From NCBI GenBank assembly GCA_041725935.1, contig JBGRQD010000011.1, positions 1 through 64,000 of the forward strand: a DNA stretch of 64,000 nucleotides, read 5' to 3'. The notes under the pieces were generated by a model that saw only the letters and a program-made list of their open reading frames with translations, was not told the origin of the DNA and ran no database searches. The stretch comes from Marivita sp041725935 (lineage in GTDB: Bacteria > Pseudomonadota > Alphaproteobacteria > Rhodobacterales > Rhodobacteraceae). A program made the position numbers and the translations under genes. Shown in pieces: positions 1 to 8,493 of this stretch (its first letter is position 1; the number at the start of each line of letters is the position of its first letter).

Positions 1-14
1 CTTCCTGTGCCCAT
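1..14 (-). CDS. Start of a leftward gene cut by the window edge
   Basis: On the minus strand an ATG (positions 14-12) follows a good ribosome binding site (AAGGAG, about 8 bases upstream). Only four codons, beginning Met-Gly-Thr-Gly, lie inside the window. Nothing can be said about function. The site is included because it suggests a divergent gene belonging to the same integrated element. Confidence 0.3.
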
Positions 15-69
15 AGTTCGTCTCCTTTGTTGCAGTAAATGCTATCAAAGGAGCGGCATCAAACCGTGA

Positions 70-459
70 CAGGTCCAGTTCGATTTTACCAACGACATCA
101 TAAAAACCCCATCGTCGGCCCTCGATGACCTGCGGATTTTCGTCAGCGAGAATGCTAATGCGCTCTCCTGCGTCGCCGCTTTGCTGGGCGCGGCGCCGGG
201 CGTGCGCATCGCCCTGACGGCGCTGGACGGGCTCGGCGATCCCGGTCAGCCGACAACCCGCACGATGCGCTCGCTCAACGACCTGGTCGACCTGTTGATG
301 CTCGAGCATGTGCATGATACCCATCGGATCGAAACCGCCTGTTTCGCGGCGCTGGACCCGACCGAACCGGTTGTTGAGGAGATCTGCATCCTCGCCGATG
401 CACTCGACGCATACCGCGAGGAAGCGTCCGAGCAGGTCACCCCGGGAGTGGCGGCATGA
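70..459 (+). pseudogene. Small unknown protein, probably decayed at its 5' end
   Basis: The frame is open from 70 to the stop at 457-459 and encodes a coherent acidic, Leu/Ala-rich protein of about 110-130 residues. It has no ATG or GTG; the first usual start is TTG at 181, which would discard a stretch (Asp-Phe-Thr-Asn-Asp onward) that reads like real protein. A GTG at 65 lies in another frame, so a one-base shift near 65-80 could have separated the start from the body. I do not recognise the family. The stop overlaps the next gene's ATG by 4 bases, which suggests the two were once co-translated. The nearby recombinase suggests mobile-element cargo. Alternatively the gene is intact and starts at TTG 181. 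Confidence 0.4.
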
Positions 460-921
460 GCCGGCTCCTCACGCTTCCCCGCTTCGCCGCCCTGATCGAC
501 GGCATCGAAATGACGCCCGATCTGATCACTGGGATCGTCACTGCGGCGCTGTTGCAGGCCGAGGCGGTCGCGAACGAGCTCTACGACACTGTCATCCCGG
601 AGCTGCCACCTGCGCAGCGCGCGTTCCCGTCCATGATGCGCGAGCAAGATCGCCCGTCGCGACATCTTCGACGACAGCTTCGCCCGGGATCTCAAGGCGC
701 TCATCGAGCGGCTCGGCGGGCAGGTCAAAAACCGCACGCACGTCTACTTCCATGCAGATGAGAACCATGTCCGCGGCGGCTACGAGAGCATCTTCCGCGA
801 GCCCGGCGCACAGCCTCTCGCCGCCGCCATCGGCGAACTCGATCTGCTCTACGATCTCGTCGCCGCAGCGCTCAGCGCCGCCGGCGCGGCGCGCGTTGCG
901 GAGAACATGATCGACGGATGA
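456..921 (+). pseudogene. Frameshifted small unknown protein
   Basis: An ATG at 456 overlaps the previous stop and opens a helical, Ala/Leu-rich protein (MSRLLTLPRFAALIDG at the N-terminus). This frame stays plausible to about position 645 and then becomes Arg/Ala-rich nonsense. From about 640 to the stop at 919-921 the neighbouring frame gives a clearly protein-like sequence, including ARRDIFDDSFARDLKALIER and a tail ending in VAENMIDG. Joining the two needs a +1 shift near 637-655, giving a protein of about 155 residues. No classical slippery heptamer was seen, so mutation or sequence error is more likely than programmed frameshifting. I do not recognise the family. The region 922-1087 downstream holds nothing I can support. 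Confidence 0.45.
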
Positions 922-1087
922 GCATCACGGCGTCCCGAGAAGGGGCGCCGTCCTTGAGGGTCGAATGGCCCGTGTCCATGGAAGGATCACCATGGGCAGG
1001 TGTGTTGGTCTCCACTCCTTCTGCTGCGCCAGCCGACACGCCGCTTGAAACGGCTTATAGTGCAGTGTTCGTGCCTGAAGCTCCCAT

Positions 1088-2527
1088 CTACTCATGCCGA
1101 TACCCGGCAGCCTCGTGCAATTTATCGATCTCTTTACGAACTACCGCCCGCGGACGCGGCTTCCAACCATCGCCCTCGATACCGACCAGTTCCTGAAGCA
1201 GTGCGCGCAGTCGCAATTCCAGTTCAGCCCCATAAACCGGCCGGCCCCTGAGCTTGCTAATCGAATGGCCCATGAGATGGGCGCGTTCCTCGTTGCTCAT
1301 CGAAGCGTTGCCCATCCGATCTTCGAAAGAATGCCGGAGCCCACTTATCACGTAGCGGTCGGTCTTTCCTTTCGGCAGGGCCGGGAAGAGGTTGTTATCG
1401 CGCAGGTAGTTATTCACGTCACCCGAGTAGGACGCTTTGCCGCGATACCTGGTAAAACCTTTGGGATGCCGGCGCATTGCTTCCAAAGCCGGCCCCTGAA
1501 GCACGACGGCCCGAGATGTCGACCCTATCTTCAACTCACGTTTATCTTCTCCCTCCAGCACCACGCGCAGCATGATGTGCGGGATCGGGGCGTCCAAATG
1601 GATATCCTCCTCCGGCAGGTCGTAGATCTCGGAGGCTCGGCACCCGCAGATCGCCGCGATGATAGCGATGTCCGACGCCTCCTGATTAAGACCTTCGAGC
1701 ACCCTGTCGCCTATCAAGCGCTCGCAAACCCACTTCTCGGGCAGCGGCAATTTTCTCCGATCGTTGTCCGAGGGATCGTATGCGAGCTTCTTGACACCCA
1801 GTCCCTTGAAGACGTTGACACGCCTGCTCTTCGCGAGACGGATGTCGTCGAAGTGGGCGTCGATCATCTGCCGGACGTAGCGGATCTGCTTGTTCGCGTA
1901 ATTAGACGAAACCTGTCCCGACCGAGTGCGCTTCGTCCAGAAGTCTTCGTAATCGGTCGCGTCCTGCTCGGAAATCTTGAGCACAGTCCGCTCTCCGATC
2001 ACCGTGGTGAAGTCCTTGGCCGCGCGCTTGTAGTTCCCCCACCACTCGCGGCGCTGGCGGGCGTTTTTAGCCCGAATCTCGGCCTTTTTGAGGTCCGGCA
2101 TGCGCTGCGCCATCTCGGCAAGGGCCGCATCCGGCAGATCAAGCTTGCCGAGGACGGCGGGAACGGCCGCGGAGTTCACGTCCAGCTTGGCCACGACTTC
2201 GATACGCGAGAGCAGATCGTCGATTGGTCCAGCCAGGAGATCGTCCAGCGGGCTGAATGTCAGCCCCCAGTCCTTCAGCAATTCGATAGAGGTATCGAAG
2301 ATCGCACGGGTATCGGCGGCTCTGCCGGCACGCCGCGCAAGCCATTCATTGCGAAGAGCGGCGCGCATGATCGCGCATTTGGCCTCGGCGTCGACCCGGT
2401 TGCGGGTCCGGAGGGATCTCTCGATCCACTTTAGCGGCTCGACATCGGCGAACTCGGAGGGAACGCGCATTCGGAGGTAATAGGTCTTACCCCGGAGATC
2501 GAGGTAATCGGCGGTGTTCGTCGGCAT
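1088..2527 (-). CDS. Tyrosine recombinase / phage-type integrase
   Basis: A 479-residue site-specific recombinase of the lambda-integrase class. The N-terminal part (about 1-110) resembles the DUF6538-like DNA-binding region of Rhodobacterales integrases. A SAM-like core-binding domain follows (about 150-250), then the catalytic domain (about 275-450). Visible catalytic elements are Arg297 in CGCRASE, the GLRHS box, the LMGHS box, and the nucleophile Tyr432 in GRPVYGAE. The first His of the usual HxLRH box is Ser here. The start lies at the element's right edge and the gene reads inward, as is usual for integrases next to their attachment site. The two decayed genes to its left fit an element boundary. 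Whether the element can still excise is unknown. Confidence 0.88.
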   Translation of the reverse strand: MPTNTADYLDLRGKTYYLRMRVPSEFADVEPLKWIERSLRTRNRVDAEAKCAIMRAALRNEWLARRAGRAADTRAIFDTSIELLKDWGLTFSPLDDLLAGPIDDLLSRIEVVAKLDVNSAAVPAVLGKLDLPDAALAEMAQRMPDLKKAEIRAKNARQRREWWGNYKRAAKDFTTVIGERTVLKISEQDATDYEDFWTKRTRSGQVSSNYANKQIRYVRQMIDAHFDDIRLAKSRRVNVFKGLGVKKLAYDPSDNDRRKLPLPEKWVCERLIGDRVLEGLNQEASDIAIIAAICGCRASEIYDLPEEDIHLDAPIPHIMLRVVLEGEDKRELKIGSTSRAVVLQGPALEAMRRHPKGFTRYRGKASYSGDVNNYLRDNNLFPALPKGKTDRYVISGLRHSFEDRMGNASMSNEERAHLMGHSISKLRGRPVYGAELELRLRALLQELVGIEGDGWKPRPRAVVRKEIDKLHEAAGYRHE

Positions 2528-2663
2528 AGGATCTGCCCCACATTCTGCCCCACACGGAGGTCGGTCTTCGGGAACTACATCCAGAGCCGGATGAGGCGAT
2601 TTCTCCCGAAAAACATGGGTTCATGTGACCAAGCAGGGAAAAATCATCGTTCCCCTGACCCTG

Positions 2664-2679
2664 CCTCTCCTGGGCACCA
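2664..2679 (+). other. Candidate attachment-site remnant (tRNA 3'-end-like)
   Basis: The 16 bases CCTCTCCTGGGCACCA look like the acceptor end plus CCA of a tRNA, resembling alphaproteobacterial tRNA-Leu 3' ends. No T-arm or other tRNA body precedes it, so this is not a functional tRNA. It lies 137 bases outside the integrase start, between the integrase and the first chromosomal-looking gene. That is where the duplicated 3' end would lie if an element had inserted into a plus-strand tRNA further left. The remaining sequence of 2528-2799 shows nothing else clear. Confidence 0.35.
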
Positions 2680-2799
2680 CTTTCCCCGAACATCTTAGGT
2701 TTCGCCTGATTGGCACGGATCGGGGTTTTTCTTTCGGACCTGTCGTGATGATATCCGCGCGCGGGTAAGTGCCGCAGGTATTGCGATGGGGATGGTCCA

Positions 2800-3792
2800 G
2801 TGAAGAAAAGACGATTGCTGCAATCTGGAAAGGTGGTCTCGGAAATTGGGCTGGGCTGCATGAGCTTCGGCGGTTTCTATGGAGGCACCACGGAGGCGGA
2901 ATCCCACGCCACGCTCAGCGCTGCGCGCGATCTTGGGATTGACCTTCTCGACACGGCGAATGTCTATGGGCTCGGCATCTCGGAAACGGTCATCGGCTCG
3001 TTTCTCAAAGGGGATTCGTCGCGCTTCACGATTGCCACCAAGGCGGGTATCTGGCGTGATAAGGAACACGGCAATCGCGGCTTCAACAACAAGCCGGAAT
3101 ACCTGCGGTCCGAATTGGAGGGATCGCTCAAGCGCATGGGCATCGACCATGTCGATCTCTTTTATGTGCATCGCCGAGACCGGGATCTTGAGATCGAAGA
3201 GGTCATGGAAACCCTCTTGGCACTGAAGGACGAGGGCAAGATTGGCGGCATCGGGTTTTCCGAAATCGCGCCTGCTTCGCTACGTCGTGCTGCGGCGGTT
3301 GGGCCGGTGGACGTCGTGCAAAGCGAATATTCCCTCTGGTCGCGTCAGCCTGACCTCGGGATGCTGCAAACTTGCCGAGACCTGGGCGTGACTCTTGTCG
3401 CCTATTCGCCACTCGCGCGTGGCATGGTGTCCAGCGTGATCCCTGAGCCCGCAGATTTCCTCGACAAGGATTTCCGCAAGAACAATCCGCGCTTCCTGGA
3501 GCCGAATTTCGGGTTTAACCTGCCCTATGCCAATGCATTTCAGTCTTATGCCAGCGATCATGGAACGACCGCGACCGCGCTTGCGCTGGCTTGGTGTCTG
3601 GCGCGGGGCGAACACATTATACCGATCCCTGGAACACGCTCTCCTGAGCATCTCGCGGAATGCGCGGCCGGATCGGAACTGACCCTGACGCAAGACATGA
3701 TGGCCGAAATCGAACGCATTCTGCCTACTGGCTGGGCGCATGGCGATCGGTACTCACAGTCACAATGGAACGGCCCGGAAGGTTATTGCTGA
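2800..3792 (+). CDS. Aldo/keto reductase
   Basis: A 330-residue cytoplasmic NADPH-dependent oxidoreductase with the (beta/alpha)8 fold, of the YakC/AKR13-like group, usually reducing aldehydes or ketones. Family hallmarks are LGCMSFGG near residue 20, the catalytic Asp and Tyr in DTANVYG (about 50-56), the Lys in IATKAG (about 84), the His in YVHRRD, and the cofactor-binding IPIPGTRSPEHL near 275. The start is GTG with a weak upstream purine stretch; no in-frame ATG is available upstream. The gene stands alone between the putative element boundary and a strong convergent terminator. Its substrate cannot be read from sequence. Confidence 0.9.
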   Translation: MKKRRLLQSGKVVSEIGLGCMSFGGFYGGTTEAESHATLSAARDLGIDLLDTANVYGLGISETVIGSFLKGDSSRFTIATKAGIWRDKEHGNRGFNNKPEYLRSELEGSLKRMGIDHVDLFYVHRRDRDLEIEEVMETLLALKDEGKIGGIGFSEIAPASLRRAAAVGPVDVVQSEYSLWSRQPDLGMLQTCRDLGVTLVAYSPLARGMVSSVIPEPADFLDKDFRKNNPRFLEPNFGFNLPYANAFQSYASDHGTTATALALAWCLARGEHIIPIPGTRSPEHLAECAAGSELTLTQDMMAEIERILPTGWAHGDRYSQSQWNGPEGYC

Positions 3793-3812
3793 TCTGCGCT
3801 GACTGTGGACAT

Positions 3813-3846
3813 GAGAAAGGCCGGACAAACGCGTCCGGCCTTTCTC
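3813..3846. terminator. Bidirectional rho-independent terminator
   Basis: A perfect 14-bp stem (GAGAAAGGCCGGAC paired with its complement) surrounds a six-base loop (AAACGC). It lies between the convergent aldo/keto reductase and TRAP permease genes. The A/T-rich ends of the stem provide a U-tract in either direction. Confidence 0.85.
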
Positions 3847-3863
3847 GTTGACGTAAACCGTGG

Positions 3864-6137
3864 TCAGTCGGCGCCCCTGACGGGGATGACCGCATCGGGG
3901 CGCGGGTGCAGCACTTTCTGGACGAAATAGCTGCCCACTGCGATGCCGATGCCGATCAGGTCGGTGATCAACCCGCCTTCGATCATGAAGAGCGCGGCAA
4001 GGATCAACGCGACCCGCAGGAACCAGGCGGACCGTCCGCCAAGGAACCACCCCTGCACGCCCGAGCTGAGCAGGAAGACCCCGATCGTTGCGGTGAAACC
4101 GGCGCGGATCACCTCCATCCACGTTCCGTCCATCAGGATCGCACTGTTGTAGAAGAACATGTAGGGCACGATGAAGGCGGCTATGCCGATCTTGAACGAA
4201 GCCACCGATGTTTCCATTGGGTTCGCACCCGAGATCCCCGCTGCCGCATAGCTGGCCAGCGCTACGGGCGGCGTGATGGCCGACAGAACTGCGAAGTAGA
4301 ACACGAAGAAATGCGCTGTCAGCGTTGGGATACCAAGCTGCACAAGACCCGGTGCCACGACCGAGGCTGCGACCGCGTAAGCTGCTGTGGTCGGCATTCC
4401 CATCCCCAGCAGAATGGCGATACACATGGCAAAAAAGAGCGCCAGAAGCTGGCTCACCCCGGCAAGATCCAGGAGAACCGACGAAAACCGTGCCCCGACC
4501 CCTGTAAGAGAGATCACGCCCACAATGATGCCTGCACAGGCACAGACAGCAATGATCTGGATCGACATGATGCCCGCCAGCTCGAACGCCTTGAGGATGG
4601 AGCGAAGCCCCATCCGGTGCGGCGTGAACCACGACACGACAGCGGCCGCGACCGTGGCCAACGTGCCCGCCCGGATCACCGAATACCCCATGAAGAGCGC
4701 GGCGATCAGGATGACGATCGGAATGAAGAGGTAGACCTGACGAACCAGTTTGTTGAATTTCGGCAACTCATCCTCGCGCATCCCGCGCATGCCGAGCTTG
4801 GCCGCCTCGAAATCGACCATGAAGTAGACCGACACGAAGTAGAGGATCGCCGGGATGATCGCCGCGATGGCGATCTCAGTATACGGAATGCCCGTGATTT
4901 CGGCCATGATGAAGGCGCCGGCCCCCATGATCGGCGGCATGATCTGACCACCTGTCGATGCGGCCGCTTCGACGGCACCTGCCGTCTTCTTGTGATAGCC
5001 AACCTTTTTCATCAACGGGATGGTCAGCGACCCGGTCGCCACCACGTTGCCTGCCGACGTGCCGTTGATCATACCCATCAGGCCAGAGGCGAAGATCGCC
5101 ACTTTTGCAGGTCCACCGCGTGCCCGACCAGCCGTCGCGAAGGCGAAGTTCACGAAATAATCGCCCACTTTCGATGCCTGCAAGAAAGCTGCGAAGATGA
5201 TGAAGAGGATGATATAGGTCGAGGAAACCGCTGTGGTCGGCCCAAGAATGCCGGCGTCCGAATAGACATGACCGAAAAAGCGTTGCCAAGAATAGGCACT
5301 TTGCACGGCAAGAATGCCCGGCAAAAGGTGCGCAACGAAGGTGTAGAGCAAGAAAATGCCGGTGATGATCACCAGTGCCAGCCCGGCGACACGCCGCGTC
5401 AACTCAAGGATCAGCGCAGACCCAGCGGTCGCTGCAAAGGCCACGCCGATCGGCACAAACGGCGTGCCGACCGCATTGCGCGCAGCTGTGCCGTAAATGG
5501 CGATCAGGTAGATCGCGATCACGATGGCACAGATCGCCAGAACGACATCGGACGCGGCAAAGACCTCGCGTTCGCGCCGTTCGACCCAACCGGTCACGAT
5601 GGCGCCGAAGGTGGCAATCAGCAAAGGTGTTCCGAACCACCAGACTTCGCTTGCGTAAATCTCGGTTCCGGGAAAGGCGGCCCATGTGGTCAGCCCGCCC
5701 ATTTCCGGCAAGGTGCCCGAGTTGATCATTGTATGATAGCCCGATGCCGTAAAACCGGCGATCAGCGCCGGAATGGCGAGGACAAGGGCTATGATCGAGA
5801 GCAGACGGGTTTGCTTTTGTGGAGTGTCATCGTCTGCAAAGGTATGCGCCGAGAACAGTAGGAACCCCAGAGCCAGCGCGCCGGAAATGTGAACGATGCG
5901 GAAATTCCATGTCTCCAGCGGGAATTGTGGAAGCATCGGGATTTCGATCCCGGTCCAATCCGAAATGGACACGCCGTTCAGAGCAATCATGTGGAACGCG
6001 GCATAAATCGTCGAGAGCGCGGCCATTACGAGGTAGGCGCGCCCCGAGAACAGGCGCCGGTTGCTCTCGACGGGTTCCTCATCCACGCCTTCGGCGAGGA
6101 TGAGATCGTCGGCTTGCTGGTTCTTGGAATCGGTCAT
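3864..6137 (-). CDS. TRAP transporter fused permease (4TM/12TM), TAXI type
   Basis: A 757-residue inner-membrane protein in which the small (DctQ-like, 4 TM) and large (DctM-like, 12 TM) TRAP permease subunits are fused, as is typical of TAXI systems. It carries out Na+- or H+-coupled uptake of a ligand delivered by the periplasmic binding protein. A hydrophilic N-terminal tail is followed by many membrane spans. DctM-type conserved stretches are visible: NGTSAGNVVATGSLTIPLMK, EAAASTGGQIMPPIMGAGAF, and the second repeat GMGMPTTAAYAVAASVVAPG. The start at 6137 is chosen because GGGGAGGA lies just upstream; the open frame extends further but lacks such a site. It follows the binding-protein gene on the same strand, separated by a stem-loop at 6205-6231. 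Confidence 0.93.
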   Translation of the reverse strand: MTDSKNQQADDLILAEGVDEEPVESNRRLFSGRAYLVMAALSTIYAAFHMIALNGVSISDWTGIEIPMLPQFPLETWNFRIVHISGALALGFLLFSAHTFADDDTPQKQTRLLSIIALVLAIPALIAGFTASGYHTMINSGTLPEMGGLTTWAAFPGTEIYASEVWWFGTPLLIATFGAIVTGWVERREREVFAASDVVLAICAIVIAIYLIAIYGTAARNAVGTPFVPIGVAFAATAGSALILELTRRVAGLALVIITGIFLLYTFVAHLLPGILAVQSAYSWQRFFGHVYSDAGILGPTTAVSSTYIILFIIFAAFLQASKVGDYFVNFAFATAGRARGGPAKVAIFASGLMGMINGTSAGNVVATGSLTIPLMKKVGYHKKTAGAVEAAASTGGQIMPPIMGAGAFIMAEITGIPYTEIAIAAIIPAILYFVSVYFMVDFEAAKLGMRGMREDELPKFNKLVRQVYLFIPIVILIAALFMGYSVIRAGTLATVAAAVVSWFTPHRMGLRSILKAFELAGIMSIQIIAVCACAGIIVGVISLTGVGARFSSVLLDLAGVSQLLALFFAMCIAILLGMGMPTTAAYAVAASVVAPGLVQLGIPTLTAHFFVFYFAVLSAITPPVALASYAAAGISGANPMETSVASFKIGIAAFIVPYMFFYNSAILMDGTWMEVIRAGFTATIGVFLLSSGVQGWFLGGRSAWFLRVALILAALFMIEGGLITDLIGIGIAVGSYFVQKVLHPRPDAVIPVRGAD

Positions 6138-6204
6138 CGTGTCCTCCCCGGGTGATGGCCTCGGTGATCTGAACGTTACCTTTGCAAGACCATCATTGAA
6201 AGAA

Positions 6205-6231
6205 AACCGCGCCCGCAATTGGGGCGCGGTT
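6205..6231 (-). terminator. Stem-loop between TAXI binding protein and permease
   Basis: A perfect 10-bp stem (AACCGCGCCC with GGGCGCGGTT) has a seven-base loop and, read on the minus strand, is followed by TTTCTTTC. It sits between the binding-protein stop and the permease start. It probably terminates or attenuates, so that the periplasmic component is made in excess of the permease. Confidence 0.75.
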
Positions 6232-6287
6232 CCGATTTTCCTGATTTTACGAACAATAATGCATCATTGCTCGCAAATCATATAAGA

Positions 6288-7271
6288 TCATCCACCGTGG
6301 ACCATGTCTGCACCGATCGAGGCGCCCGCATTTTCGGTGAACCACCGGGCCGCGCCAGGGTGCCACTTCATGACGCTGTTGCGATCCCAGAATTCTGGCA
6401 GGGTCGAGGTTGCCGCGCGGTGTGTGTTCACCATCCGCTCATTGTCGGACATGACCGCATTCACGACCTCGTAGACAAAGGTTTCGGGCAGATCACAGTT
6501 TGCGATGGCGAAGTTCCACATCGAAACAGACCGCGCAGGTGCTTCTAGCGTGGTGTAGGCATCCGCCGAAATGTCGAAATTCGCAACCGGGAAGGCTGCG
6601 GTGATCTGCGCTTGTTCTTCTTCGGTGAATTCGATGATGTTGATGTCGGTCTGCACCTCGAGTTGAGATACTGCTGGCACCGGAACGCCGGCTGCAAAGG
6701 CGATCACATCCAGAAGTCCATCCTGAAGCTGACCGCCAAGGTCGGACCAGCCGCCATTGCGGCGTTCAAAATTGACGCCAAGTTCTTCCATCATGCGCGG
6801 GAAATACGTGTCGGACGTCGATCCAGCAGGGCCAAAGCCGATACGCGCACCGTCCGGAATGTCGGATATCGATGTGATGCCGGACGACGACAGTGCCGTG
6901 ACCGAGAACGGCGTCTGGTACATTGGGAACATGGCGCAGGCATTGGTCATGGGCAGACCGGGCGCGATCGGGTTGGACCCGGCAATGGATTCTGCGGCCG
7001 GACCCATTGTGGTCATGCCGAAGGGCAGGTCACCCGTGTGCACAAGCGCCATGTTCTGCATCGGACCGCCGGTAACTTCTGCGCCACCGGATACGCCCAG
7101 TTCCTCGGACACGATGCCGGCCCAGCCGGAGCCGTAGCCGAAATAGGTGCCGCCTTGCGAGCCAGTGCCAACGGTGAAGCTGTCAGGCCAGCCGGCACGA
7201 TCCTGGGCAACGGACATCGTCGCGGTAAAGGCAGCGACCACGACGGTCCCTGTCAAAGCAGTAAATTTCAT
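6288..7271 (-). CDS. TAXI family TRAP transporter solute-binding protein
   Basis: A 327-residue periplasmic substrate-binding protein of the TAXI family. An N-terminal signal peptide (MKFTALTGTVVVAAFTATMS, cleavage after AQ) leads into the TAXI signature FTVGTGSQGGTYFGYG and a two-lobed binding fold. Other family features are the GPAAESIAG region and DIPDGARIGFGPAGSTSDTY. The start at 7271 follows GGAGGAAAACA; an upstream in-frame ATG at 7325 lacks a ribosome site and would bury the signal peptide. It is the first gene of a two-gene operon with the fused permease. The neighbouring LysR regulator and dicarboxylate-type dehydrogenase hint at an organic-acid ligand, but the ligand is not determined. 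Confidence 0.92.
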   Translation of the reverse strand: MKFTALTGTVVVAAFTATMSVAQDRAGWPDSFTVGTGSQGGTYFGYGSGWAGIVSEELGVSGGAEVTGGPMQNMALVHTGDLPFGMTTMGPAAESIAGSNPIAPGLPMTNACAMFPMYQTPFSVTALSSSGITSISDIPDGARIGFGPAGSTSDTYFPRMMEELGVNFERRNGGWSDLGGQLQDGLLDVIAFAAGVPVPAVSQLEVQTDINIIEFTEEEQAQITAAFPVANFDISADAYTTLEAPARSVSMWNFAIANCDLPETFVYEVVNAVMSDNERMVNTHRAATSTLPEFWDRNSVMKWHPGAARWFTENAGASIGADMVHGG

Positions 7272-7391
7272 TGTTTTCCTCCACTGTGTGCGTTCTTTGG
7301 GCGCAGTTTTGATTTTGCGTCCCATAGCGGAACGATCCGCGACGCATGAGGTAACGCTACAGCCAAGGAAATCATCAATTCAAGGTAAAAG

Positions 7392-7410
7392 ACCCCAACT
7401 TGGCCGGGGT
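7392..7410 (-). terminator. Probable terminator of the LysR gene
   Basis: On the minus strand ACCCC, a nine-base loop, and GGGGT are followed by CTTTTACCTT, downstream of the LysR stop codon. The stem is short (5 bp), so the call is moderate. It would insulate the binding-protein gene from read-through. Confidence 0.5.
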
Positions 7411-7415
7411 AAATT

Positions 7416-7432
7416 ATTCAATAAATTTGAAT
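7416..7432. promoter_or_regulatory. Palindrome ATTCAA-N5-TTGAAT, candidate LysR operator
   Basis: A perfect 6-bp inverted repeat separated by five A/T bases, with the size and T-N11-A form of LysR-type binding sites. It lies between the LysR stop and the TAXI binding-protein start, about 150 bases upstream of the latter. The adjacent LysR protein is the natural candidate ligand-responsive regulator. This is inferred from position and symmetry only. Confidence 0.4.
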
Positions 7433-7451
7433 AGTCGGATTTTTGAGTGAT

Positions 7452-8363
7452 TCAAGCCGTCTGCGCGAGTGCAGAAAGCCGGTTCTTGAGCACGTTCAGG
7501 AACGCGTCTCGCGCCGGGTGACGGGCATCCCGAACCCAAACTGCGGACAGGGCCAGACGGTTGCGCGCGGACTCGGGCAGTTCCAGCGAAACGAAGCTGA
7601 CGCCACCGACGGCCAGACGCGACGCCCAACGTGGCACGATGGCAAGACCGATGCCCGTGCTGACAAGACTGACGATGGTCTGCTTTTCCTCGGCGATCTG
7701 TGCAACTCGCGCGGTGAGCCCCGCTTCGAGGAACAGCTTCATAGTCAGGTCATGGCTGTGAGGCCGGGAATTGCGTTCCGGCACAATCAGGGGCGCATCG
7801 GCCATGTCTTCGACCGTCACCGTTTTTCGTGTTGCCAGCGGATGGTTCTCGGGGACGGCAACAACCGCGGTTTCATAAAAGAGATGATGGTAGACAAGCC
7901 GCGCATCGCGCACTTCGGGAGGGCGTACGATGGCGATGTCCAGACGGCCTGACAAAAGCCTCGGGACAAGGCGGATGGTTTTCTGTTCAAGCAACTCGAC
8001 GTCGATGTCGGAATGAAGCTCTCGGAAATACGGCAGGAGTTGCGGCATCAGACCTGCCGCGGCGCTGTCGATGGCACCGATCCGCAGGATCGACGCCTGA
8101 TCCTGACGGTTCTCGCGAAAGCTCGCCTCGAGCCGGTCAGCCTGCTCCACGATGTCGCGTGCTGCCTCCACAAAGGTGCGGCCAGCCTCAGTAAGGGACA
8201 CGCTTCGGGTCGTTCTGATCAAGAGCCGGGTGCCAAGACTTTCTTCGAGCAGCTTGATCTGACGGCCCAAAGACGCGGGCAGCATGTCGAGGTTTTGCGC
8301 AGCCCGACCGAAGTGAAGCGTGTCAGTGACCGCGATCAGGCATCTGAGCTGACGTAATTCCAT
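7452..8363 (-). CDS. LysR family transcriptional regulator
   Basis: A 303-residue DNA-binding regulator. The N-terminal winged helix-turn-helix (about 1-60) has the standard pattern: LRQLRCLIAV, then FGRAAQNLDMLPASLGRQIK, then LTEAGRTFVE. An inducer-binding domain of periplasmic-binding-protein type covers about 90-295. It is transcribed away from the tartrate-type dehydrogenase gene across a 130-base shared promoter region and lies just upstream of the TAXI operon. It is therefore placed to control both. The inducer is probably the transported or oxidised organic acid (inference). Confidence 0.93.
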   Translation of the reverse strand: MELRQLRCLIAVTDTLHFGRAAQNLDMLPASLGRQIKLLEESLGTRLLIRTTRSVSLTEAGRTFVEAARDIVEQADRLEASFRENRQDQASILRIGAIDSAAAGLMPQLLPYFRELHSDIDVELLEQKTIRLVPRLLSGRLDIAIVRPPEVRDARLVYHHLFYETAVVAVPENHPLATRKTVTVEDMADAPLIVPERNSRPHSHDLTMKLFLEAGLTARVAQIAEEKQTIVSLVSTGIGLAIVPRWASRLAVGGVSFVSLELPESARNRLALSAVWVRDARHPARDAFLNVLKNRLSALAQTA

Positions 8364-8493
8364 TGTCGGTCCATTATTTCAATTTTTTATATGATCTGTG
8401 GCGCGTTGTCTTGGGTGGGTCAAGTTGCGATTGTCCCGCCCAGCGTCCAAGGCCACCTTGCCTGACAGCAGGACGAAATATCAGGAGAACATG
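8364..8493. promoter_or_regulatory. Divergent promoter region, LysR / dehydrogenase
   Basis: This 130-base intergenic region separates divergently transcribed genes. An A/T-rich stretch at about 8373-8395 (TTATTTCAATTTTTTATATG) stands out from GC-rich surroundings and contains TCA-N10-TGA. It is a reasonable place for overlapping promoters and a LysR site. AGGAG at 8483-8487 is the ribosome site of the dehydrogenase. No convincing -35/-10 pair could be fixed. Confidence 0.4.

Noticed and set aside
918..1251. Small plus-strand open frames after the decayed genes
   Set aside because: No ribosome site, no coherent protein character, and partly antisense to the integrase.
1094..2434. Long open frame on the plus strand opposite the integrase
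   Set aside because: It mirrors a gene with clear recombinase motifs, and its own product shows no recognisable family; antisense open frames are common in GC-rich codon usage.
2640..2690. Complete tRNA gene at the integrase boundary
   Set aside because: Only the acceptor-end-like bases are present; no T-arm, anticodon arm or D-arm can be folded upstream.
3906..5861. 651-codon open frame antisense to the TRAP permease
   Set aside because: The product is extremely rich in His, Arg, Asp and Gln with no hydrophobic core, as expected for the reverse of a membrane-protein gene.
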